Below, one piece after another: positions 32,595 to 38,500 of a stretch of DNA of 38,500 bases. The position numbers were made by a program, and so were the translations under genes. Positions within the stretch are counted from its first letter, which is position 1. The number at the start of each line of letters is the position of its first letter. The notes under the pieces are model-generated. The model was not told the origin of the DNA, made no database searches, and saw only the letters and a program-made list of their open reading frames with translations. Origin of the DNA: Myxococcales bacterium (lineage in GTDB: Bacteria; Myxococcota_A; Polyangia; Polyangiales; Polyangiaceae); NCBI GenBank assembly GCA_023248735.1, contig JAHFDY010000018.1:1-38500 (forward strand), given 5' to 3'.

Positions 32595-34301
32595 GTGAGA
32601 AAGTATATTCCGGCGGCCTTCGCCACGCTCGCCTGTGTCGCTTACGACCCCGACGCGACTGCAGCCGACCCGAAGCGCGCGCTGCTGCTCCTTTTCGCGA
32701 TCGTGTGCGCGAGTTTGCCGCTATCCCAATTCGACTGGAGAATGCGCCCACCCCTTCGACTTGGGGCGGTGTTCTTAGGGCTATCGGCCATCAGCGTGCT
32801 TTGGGGTCGTTGGTCGGGTGTCCTAGACCTTGCGACGTGGTGTGGTGCCGCGACCCTTGGTTGGGCCGCGGCGCGTGGCGGGGAAGTGGACGCCCGTGCG
32901 AGCGCGCGGATCGTGGCGATGTTCGTCGGCGCGATCGTTTCGGCGTGGGCGCTTCTTGCCTTCGCGATGGGCCATCGCGGTTTTGGCGTGCATGCAGGGC
33001 AGGGCAATCCGAATTGGCTTGGCCTCCTTCTCGCGATTGCACTTCCGCTTTCTCTCGATTGGAGTCCTCGTCAAGGTCGTCCGCTCAAGATGGCTGTCGT
33101 CGCTATCCAAGTGCCTGCGATTTTTGTCTCTCACTCGCGCGTTGGGTGGGCAGCGGCGGCCATTTCAGTGCTGCTTGTGGTCAGCGTGGCGGCGTACGCA
33201 CGACGACGCGAGGCGGCCTTGATGCTGCTTGCGCTTGGTATCGGCTGTGGGATTGCGCTCGGAATTGCCGCTTCCGATCGCGCGGCCGCCACAAAAATTG
33301 TGACCGCCAAGGAGCTGCTCGATGCGCCCGATCGACAGGTCGAAGCGACGCCTCTTCGTTCGCTCGAGGGACGAATTTGGATTTGGCGCAACTCGATCGA
33401 TGCTGCGCGCGAGAATCTTCCGTTCGGCGTCGGGCTCGGTGGGTTCGGTCACGCTTATCTTGACGCTCAAGGAAAACGACTCGGCGAATTGTCACCGCGC
33501 AGCGCAGCTCGTCAATTCGTCAATGCTACGACGGCGCATCAAGATTACTTGCAGGTCTCGGTTGAGTCCGGCCCGCTCACCCTACTAGTGCTTGCAGCTT
33601 GCCTTGCGTCGGCCTTGGTCGCGCTCTTTCGTGCACGCTGGGTGTCTGGTGCGGCGGCGATCCTCGCGTTTGCGCTCTGCATGCTGGGCGACAGTCCGAT
33701 GCGGCATCCAGCGCCTTGCGTGCTCATCTGTCTGGTCCTGTTTGGCTTACCTAAGGGCGACGGTGCGCCCGACGGCAAATGGTCAATATGGTTGACTGTG
33801 TGCGCTCGACTCTCCCTCGCCGGTCTGCTCGCCATGTCGACCGAGTGCTGGATGGCGTCGCGTGCGCTGACTTCGGCTGAGCGAGCAGATCCTGCGTCGC
33901 GCGTGAGGCTGCTGTCCCGTGCGACGTCTCTTGCGCCGTGGTCGGGTGAGGCTCACCTTGCAAGGGGTCTGCACTTGCTTGGGCAAGGTCAACTTCATGA
34001 ATCGGCAATATGCTTGACCAAAGCCGACAGGCACCTCGCAAACGTTGGGACGAAGACGGCGATTGGCGAGCTTCGACTCGCAGAAGGGTCGCCTGTCGCC
34101 GTCGACGCATTTCGGTCAGCGCTCGCGTGGCACCCTGGTTCCCTACGCGCTCGCATGGGGCTCGCTGAGGCCTATCGGCGTTGTGGAAAGCTGGCGTCAG
34201 CCGAGGAGCAAGCGCGCGTTGCCGTGTCGCTTGCTCCGGGTGAATCGCGAGCCATTGATCTTCTTGAGTCGATTTTGGCGGACCTCATCGACGCCGAGTG
34301 A
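32595..34301 (+). CDS. O-antigen-ligase-like (Wzy_C) membrane protein with C-terminal TPR
   Basis: A 568-residue polytopic inner-membrane protein starting with GTG. It has about ten to twelve hydrophobic helices over residues 1-420. The large periplasmic loop carries the ligase/polymerase signature GLGGFGHAYLD (about 280-290) and H315 in TAHQDYLQVSVESG. These motifs are typical of WaaL/PglL/Wzy_C enzymes that transfer a lipid-linked glycan. Residues about 424-565 form TPR-like helices (RLLSRATSLAPWSGEAHLA, AVDAFRSALAWHPGSLRARM, AEEQARVAVSLAPGESRA), a tail that can bind partners. The donor and acceptor are unknown. It lies close behind the HEAT-repeat gene and probably in that operon, ending three bases before the convergent esterase gene. 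Confidence 0.85.
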   Translation: MRKYIPAAFATLACVAYDPDATAADPKRALLLLFAIVCASLPLSQFDWRMRPPLRLGAVFLGLSAISVLWGRWSGVLDLATWCGAATLGWAAARGGEVDARASARIVAMFVGAIVSAWALLAFAMGHRGFGVHAGQGNPNWLGLLLAIALPLSLDWSPRQGRPLKMAVVAIQVPAIFVSHSRVGWAAAAISVLLVVSVAAYARRREAALMLLALGIGCGIALGIAASDRAAATKIVTAKELLDAPDRQVEATPLRSLEGRIWIWRNSIDAARENLPFGVGLGGFGHAYLDAQGKRLGELSPRSAARQFVNATTAHQDYLQVSVESGPLTLLVLAACLASALVALFRARWVSGAAAILAFALCMLGDSPMRHPAPCVLICLVLFGLPKGDGAPDGKWSIWLTVCARLSLAGLLAMSTECWMASRALTSAERADPASRVRLLSRATSLAPWSGEAHLARGLHLLGQGQLHESAICLTKADRHLANVGTKTAIGELRLAEGSPVAVDAFRSALAWHPGSLRARMGLAEAYRRCGKLASAEEQARVAVSLAPGESRAIDLLESILADLIDAE

Positions 34302-34303
34302 AA

Positions 34304-35353
34304 TCACTTCGAGAGATCTTTGATCCATGCGGTCACTTGGTCGCGAACGGCGGCGATTTCGGGATCGTCGAAACGAGCATGCCAGCCGTGCTGTTTGCCA
34401 TGCACCTCGACGTAGGTGACCTTCACGTTCTTCGCCTCGAGTGACGTCTTCATGAGGCGCCCCTGCGACACAGGCACGACAGGGTCGTCGTCACTGTGCG
34501 AAACGAAGAATGGCGGATCTTTGCTGTCGACGTGAGCCGTGGGTGATGCGGTTGTGCAAATGCCATCAATGTCTGCTTTGTTTGTGCAGGCGGTCGACAA
34601 GCCGATGAACTTCTTCTCGCCGTTCTGCGGGACTCCGGCGTCGCTTGGCGCAAGCCGCTGCGGGTCGGTGAAGAGTGCGTTCCAATCGGACGGGCCAAAG
34701 TACGTCACGGCACCCTGCACCGCGCTCGATTCGCCAGCACCTTCAGTGCAGTCCGGTGGATCAAAGGCTGGATCGTTGCCCGAAGTGCCGACCATGTTCG
34801 TGAAGTAGCCTCCCGCAGAGCCGCCGAGCACGAAGATGTGGTTCTTGTCGACGCGATACTCCGCAGCGTGTTTGCGAATCCACATGATCGAGCACTTCAC
34901 GTCATAGAGAGCTCCCGGGTACGCGCTGGTTCCACTTGGGAAGTCGTCGTACACGCGGTAGTTGATCGAGAACGCCGCGAGACCGTTGTCCTGAAGGTGC
35001 TTGCTGTAGACCTCTTCGGATTTGCCGGCCTTGTCACCGTTTGCAAAGCCGCCTCCGTGAATGACGAGAACGACGGGCACGGGGTTCGTTCGGTCGGGCA
35101 GGTACAGGTCAGCGGCGAGCGTCTTTCCAGAAACGGTTCGGTAGTTGAGATCGCTCTTAAGCTCCGCTTTGAGCGGCGAGAGATCAGCGTCTGGTTGCCC
35201 TGTCGATGAGTCGCCTGCGTCCGCGTTGGCTACGCTACCGTCGCCGGTGGGCGCGGCATCTTGACCGGTCGCTGAGGGATCGCTGCAGCCGAATTGGGAT
35301 GCGATCGATGCTATCAAGAGTGCGGTTGAAAAACGCAACGCGGTCGCGGACAT
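34304..35353 (-). CDS. Alpha/beta-hydrolase (esterase) lipoprotein
   Basis: A 349-residue exported hydrolase. The signal (TALLIASIASQFGC) is lipobox-like, then comes an Asp/Gly/Ala/Ser linker to about residue 58. The hydrolase domain has the oxyanion motif H99-G-G-G, the nucleophile S179 in VLGGSAGGYF, an Asp in SHSDDDPVVP (about 288-290), and H322 in GKQHGWH. These make a full Ser-Asp-His triad of the hormone-sensitive lipase/BD-FAE-type esterases, which often deacetylate or de-feruloylate polysaccharides. The substrate is unknown, but a surface polysaccharide ester is plausible given the nearby ligase gene. It converges on that gene (3-bp gap). No partner gene is on its strand within 150 bases. 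Confidence 0.88.
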   Translation of the reverse strand: MSATALRFSTALLIASIASQFGCSDPSATGQDAAPTGDGSVANADAGDSSTGQPDADLSPLKAELKSDLNYRTVSGKTLAADLYLPDRTNPVPVVLVIHGGGFANGDKAGKSEEVYSKHLQDNGLAAFSINYRVYDDFPSGTSAYPGALYDVKCSIMWIRKHAAEYRVDKNHIFVLGGSAGGYFTNMVGTSGNDPAFDPPDCTEGAGESSAVQGAVTYFGPSDWNALFTDPQRLAPSDAGVPQNGEKKFIGLSTACTNKADIDGICTTASPTAHVDSKDPPFFVSHSDDDPVVPVSQGRLMKTSLEAKNVKVTYVEVHGKQHGWHARFDDPEIAAVRDQVTAWIKDLSK

Positions 35354-35509
35354 GAGCTCTCCTAGGGCAGAGGACCTCTTGGGTCAGACCGATGATAATG
35401 CACCGGCTGTGCCACTTGGCGCGCTTTGTACAGTGTCGGGAAATTGGGGCGCGTGGCCCTTGTGGAGCGAACAAACGCAAAGGTGGGGCCGGACGCGGTT
35501 GCGTTCAGA

Positions 35510-36061
35510 TCACTCCATTTCGTAGCCAATGCCGTACTTGATTCCGACGAGCACATCGATCTTGTCGGGGTCGCCGCGCACAATGGCGAGGTTGTCAACC
35601 ATCAGCTGCGAGTCCATCGCAAGCGTGAAAATGAAACCGTGGTTGCTCTCTTTGGTCCGAGCGCCAACCTGAGCTGCGAGACCCAGTTCGACATAAGGAT
35701 TCAGGTTACCAAATGTCGCTCGCCCATTGATTGAATCGACGTGACCGTTGGTTCCGACAATGAAGTACCCCGAGATAGGGCGCGGAGGGCTGTAGAGCGA
35801 AATCCCGGTCGTCCAGCCGATTGACTTCAGCGTGTCGGCGTTAATGCCGAGGAGGCCCACGTGAAACCCGACCGGCAGCGCAAACGTCGCGCGGTTCAAC
35901 CAGGTCTTCGGCTTAGCGGTGAACACCGTGTCGACGGCAACAGAGTGCCCTGAACGATCGTTGCGACCCGTCATCGAAAAGGAAGGTCCTGCTGCCGCCC
36001 GAACCCACCCTGAGCATCCGCTAAGGAGTGAGGCGACGCCGAGCCATACAACGCGTTTCAA
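35510..36061 (-). CDS. Small predicted lipoprotein, beta-rich
   Basis: A 183-residue exported protein. MKRVVWLGVASLLSGC gives a good lipobox (LSGC). The mature part is rich in Gly, Ser and alternating hydrophobic strands: TWLNRATFALPVGFHVGLLG, GWTTGISLYSPPRPISGYFI, NPYVELGLAAQVGA and IDVLVGIKYGIGYEME. It resembles a small beta-barrel or beta-sandwich, but no family is recognised. The gene stands downstream of the second metallophosphoesterase on the same strand (28-base gap) and may share its transcript. It could be an outer-membrane lipoprotein of unknown role. Confidence 0.65.
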   Translation of the reverse strand: MKRVVWLGVASLLSGCSGWVRAAAGPSFSMTGRNDRSGHSVAVDTVFTAKPKTWLNRATFALPVGFHVGLLGINADTLKSIGWTTGISLYSPPRPISGYFIVGTNGHVDSINGRATFGNLNPYVELGLAAQVGARTKESNHGFIFTLAMDSQLMVDNLAIVRGDPDKIDVLVGIKYGIGYEME

Positions 36062-36089
36062 ACGTCACCATAAATGTTACGAATGCACG

Positions 36090-37073
36090 TCAATGGCACG
36101 AGCCGGAACCTTTGTCGGTAAAGGTCGAGGGAGCAACAGCGATGAATTCCCAATCGTAGGACTCGGCCTTGAGGGTGAGCTTAAGGATACCGTATGAACT
36201 CGCTTGGCGAACGACACTGTTGGGTTTCGCGTTGCCGAGATCGTAGAAGCCGATGCCGCCGGTGCCAACGATGAACTCACGAATGCCCCTTTGTGCGTCA
36301 GGTTCGCCCGAAGGTGTTTGGGGGTCGAACCGCTCGTAGATGTGCTCATGCCCGTTGAGAACAACGTCAGCGTTGGCGGCGTACAGCGCCTCCCACAGGC
36401 CAATCGCGCCTCTAAAGTTGCCGTGCTGTGAACCGGAGTTGAAGAGGGGATGGTGCCAAAACGCCAACGTGCACTTCTTCTTGCTCCGCGCGAGATCAGC
36501 TTTGAGCCACGCGACTTGCTCCGATGATGCATCGCAGGCGACCGACTTGCACCCGCTGTTGGTGTTGAGCGCGATGAGATGCCAGGAGGCCAGATCAAAG
36601 CTGTAGTAGCCTTTGCCCGGTTCACCCGCTTGCGATCCGAAGTACTCGAAGTACCCCGCAGCCGACGGCGTATAATAGTCGTGGTTGCCTGGCGTTGGAC
36701 GGAGGAGCGACTTGAAGCGGCCCCAAGTGGGCGCGAAGTAGGACTTGTAGTCCCCTGCTGCTCCCCTCAGGTATTGATTATCCCCTAGTAGCAGAACCGC
36801 ATGGAACGCCTTGTTGTAGACGAGGTCGGAAGTTCGCTTTTGCATTCCTATTTCGGTGTCCGAGATGTCCCCAGCCGCCGCGATGGTCGCAGGCTCGCGT
36901 TCTGGCAGTTGGGCGGGCATGGGGTAGGGCCTCTCAACACCGGGCCCAGCAGACGGAGCGACGGCAAGGGCGCTCTCACGTGGCGCATTCGCATCGACGC
37001 TTGCGGCAGGCGTCACTTTGGGTGTGTTGCATCCGAGAAGGAGTAGGGCCACGCCGAGGTGTCGCGTCGTCAT
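36090..37073 (-). CDS. Calcineurin-like metallophosphoesterase lipoprotein (copy 2)
   Basis: A 327-residue lipoprotein from the ATG at 37073 (MTTRHLGVALLLLGC, lipobox LLGC). The catalytic domain has the same metal motifs as the copy at 29019-29990: AAAGDISDTE, LLLGDNQYLRG, TPGNHDYY, FWHHPLFN and NGHEHIYERFDP. It also shares the end GSGSCH and long identical stretches such as KKCTLAFWHHP. By eye more than half of the residues of the catalytic domain agree. The linker after the lipobox is different. A longer frame to 37196 is the reverse of the PilZ gene's upstream region and is not needed. It is divergent from the tandem PilZ gene. The substrate is unknown; the copies may differ in expression. 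Confidence 0.9.
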   Translation of the reverse strand: MTTRHLGVALLLLGCNTPKVTPAASVDANAPRESALAVAPSAGPGVERPYPMPAQLPEREPATIAAAGDISDTEIGMQKRTSDLVYNKAFHAVLLLGDNQYLRGAAGDYKSYFAPTWGRFKSLLRPTPGNHDYYTPSAAGYFEYFGSQAGEPGKGYYSFDLASWHLIALNTNSGCKSVACDASSEQVAWLKADLARSKKKCTLAFWHHPLFNSGSQHGNFRGAIGLWEALYAANADVVLNGHEHIYERFDPQTPSGEPDAQRGIREFIVGTGGIGFYDLGNAKPNSVVRQASSYGILKLTLKAESYDWEFIAVAPSTFTDKGSGSCH

Positions 37074-37176
37074 CGACGAGGAGGATAGAGCGACGTTCCT
37101 CCGATGCGCACATCGTTTTGGTTTCGTGCCGATCGAGCTTTCCGACGGTGTGTTAACGCGTGATAGGCTGGGGCCA

Positions 37177-37992
37177 GTGAAGCCGATCAAGGACAAGCGG
37201 AAGGAGCCGCGCCTGCCGTGCAGGCTATCCGTCGCTCTCGTGCGCGGGCGCGTGGCGACGGCGAGCGGTGTCCTGCTCTACATGCGCGCTGCGGGCGAAG
37301 TGACCGAGCAAGTGACCCACCTCTTGACCGAAGACATTTCGCTCTCGGGCATGTTCCTACGGACAGATGCGCCGCCGAACTTGCGTCAGATCGTGAAACT
37401 TCAGCTGACGATTCCCGGGACTGATCACGAGATGAGCTCGATGGGACAGGTTGCGCATGTTGTAACGGTGGACGATCGATTTCAGCGCGTGCCAGGGTGC
37501 GGAATCCTCTTCTTTCCGCTTGACCATGGGACGCAACGCGTTTGGGCGGGTTTCATCGAGAGCCTCGTGCAGTCGACCTCGCTGGGCCGTCCGAGCGAAA
37601 TGAAGCAACTGCCGGAGCCAATTCGTCGCCGCGCGGAGCGGCATCCGACCGACATTGTGGTGAACGTGAAGTCACGCGACGATCAGCACTTCCTTTCAAT
37701 CCGCGACATCTCCAAGGGAGGCATATTCATTCGGTCGGATGTCGATTTCGAAATCGGCGCGCCCCTTCACGTACGCTTTGTAAACCCGATCGCAAACGAA
37801 GAATTTGCCATCGAGGCCGTCGTGCGCCGGCGCTCGAGTGGCTCCGTTCGTGGCGTCGGTGTCGAGTTCGTTGGGCTCGAGGGCCGTGTTCGCGATGACC
37901 TCTTCCGGTTTATCGATGTTGCCTACGAAGACGTGGACCTTCCAATCGAAGATACGAAGCGAATGAAGCGGCTCGGTTTCGAAGCGCGGTAA
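37177..37992 (+). CDS. Tandem PilZ-domain protein
   Basis: A 271-residue cytoplasmic protein with two PilZ domains, which bind cyclic di-GMP. Domain 1 has R8-K-E-P-R12 and D53-I-S55-L-S-G58. Domain 2 has R151-R-A-E-R155 and D177-I-S179-K-G-G182. So both RxxxR and (D/N)xSxxG signatures are intact. No output domain is attached, so it probably acts on a partner, for example in motility, polysaccharide export or transcription. The GTG at 37177 is chosen since it starts six codons before the first RxxxR motif. The open frame to 37018 overlaps the divergent phosphoesterase gene. No cyclic-di-GMP-making gene is in the window. The cellulose-synthase-like GT2 elsewhere in the window lacks its own PilZ domain. 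Confidence 0.88.
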   Translation: MKPIKDKRKEPRLPCRLSVALVRGRVATASGVLLYMRAAGEVTEQVTHLLTEDISLSGMFLRTDAPPNLRQIVKLQLTIPGTDHEMSSMGQVAHVVTVDDRFQRVPGCGILFFPLDHGTQRVWAGFIESLVQSTSLGRPSEMKQLPEPIRRRAERHPTDIVVNVKSRDDQHFLSIRDISKGGIFIRSDVDFEIGAPLHVRFVNPIANEEFAIEAVVRRRSSGSVRGVGVEFVGLEGRVRDDLFRFIDVAYEDVDLPIEDTKRMKRLGFEAR

Positions 37993-38028
37993 GGCGCGCA
38001 TCGTCTGGGTAGGCCCGTTTGGAGGTCC

Positions 38029-38442
38029 CTAACGCGGCGCAAACCAGAGCGGGCTTTCGTCGTCCGGATCACCGTTGTAGTTCACTGTGAGCGCCTCGCC
38101 TTCCGCAATGTCGCGGAGCGCGAAGAAGTGAAGTTCGCGTTTCTCGAGCACCCGGTAGTAGCGGGCGTTGGGTGAATACGAGTGGTTGAAAAGCGAGGCA
38201 AATCCGAGTGCGATCGCGGAGTCTTCTTCATCCCACAAGAAGCGATAGTCCGCGAGAATGGTCGTTTCGATTCTTGACCATTCTGCGCGCAGAATGACGA
38301 TCACGTGCGAGCGCTCGATGAATTCGCCACTTTGAATGTTACGAATTGCGCGCACCCCTCGATCGCGCACGCCGTCGTCGAATACCTCGATCGGTGGCTC
38401 GACCGCTCCACCGGGAGACCGAATCGCGCGGCTCACTTCCAT
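38029..38442 (-). CDS. Small SET-domain protein (predicted lysine methyltransferase)
   Basis: A 137-residue protein that is essentially only a SET domain. The start DRGVRAIRNIQSGEFIERSH matches the RGxxA...I..GE entry of SET enzymes. F85-N-H87-S88-Y-S-P-N is the SAM-binding NHSxxPN motif. The strand DIAEGEALTVNY122NG contains the catalytic tyrosine. SET proteins use S-adenosylmethionine to methylate lysines on proteins. A bacterial copy this short is found scattered across Proteobacteria and Myxococcota; the target is unknown. It converges on the PilZ gene (36-base gap). The ATG at 38442 gives the complete domain. Confidence 0.85.
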   Translation of the reverse strand: MEVSRAIRSPGGAVEPPIEVFDDGVRDRGVRAIRNIQSGEFIERSHVIVILRAEWSRIETTILADYRFLWDEEDSAIALGFASLFNHSYSPNARYYRVLEKRELHFFALRDIAEGEALTVNYNGDPDDESPLWFAPR

Positions 38443-38500
38443 GCCGTCACCATGGCTGCAATGTAGCGGACCTCCTTATGTCTTCGATAGCCGCTGCTCC

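Noticed and set aside
32255-33463. 402-codon plus-strand frame across the HEAT/ligase boundary
   Set aside because: It overlaps the ends of two good genes in another frame and is rich in Arg and Cys.

Overview
The window looks like chromosomal DNA of a Gram-negative, high-GC, predatory or soil-type member of the Myxococcota, most likely class Polyangia. This is an inference from gene style. Many predicted lipoproteins have Asp/Ala/Gly/Ser-rich linkers after the lipobox. One carries the C-x4-CG...CGxC Cys-rich linker common in that group. There is a Hanks-type kinase with a membrane anchor, a TPR/PEGA protein ending in a barrel-like domain, and a tandem PilZ protein. No rRNA, tRNA, CRISPR array, transposase, integrase or phage gene was seen.

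Layout. At 1-1188 lies the 5' part of DNA polymerase I (minus strand, running off the left edge), divergent from a Ser/Thr kinase (1241-2683). At 2684-3011 is a gene-free stretch with a diverged 128-bp tandem repeat. The region 3012-9909 is an envelope and polysaccharide block: a TPR/PEGA outer-membrane-like protein, a cellulose-synthase-like GT2, and a translationally coupled pair of a GT-C membrane glycosyltransferase and a heparinase-like lipoprotein. The region 10052-11049 holds ihfA and a vapBC toxin-antitoxin pair. At 11058-15494 a TonB-like protein with a hexanucleotide-encoded (Ala-Ser)20 linker is divergent from malQ-glgX (alpha-glucan metabolism). At 15853-20326 is a glyoxylate-shunt unit: a RamB/ScfR-type regulator divergent from aceB-aceA.

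The region 20479-22551 has two convergent lipoproteins, a metzincin-like protease and a thioredoxin-like protein. At 22745-24465 a crotonase, a small coiled-coil protein and an SDR lie in one direction. They converge on a DprE1/DprE2-like oxidase and reductase pair (24501-26572). In mycobacteria this pair epimerises polyprenyl-phosphoryl-ribose to arabinose. Then come a Cys-rich lipoprotein, an SRPBCC two-domain protein and a lone J-domain protein. At 29019-34301 is a same-strand run: metallophosphoesterase lipoprotein, small lipoprotein, periplasmic HEAT-repeat protein, and an O-antigen-ligase-like protein with a TPR tail. The right end has an esterase lipoprotein, a small beta-rich lipoprotein, a second copy of the metallophosphoesterase, a tandem PilZ protein and a small SET-domain protein.

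How the genes fit together: most of the window serves either carbon flow (glycogen debranching, glyoxylate shunt, crotonase) or the cell envelope (glycosyltransferases, lyase, ligase, lipoproteins). The best candidates for undescribed biology are the DprE1/DprE2-like module with its paralogous SDR, and the HEAT-protein/ligase run. No complete novel defence-type system could be supported.
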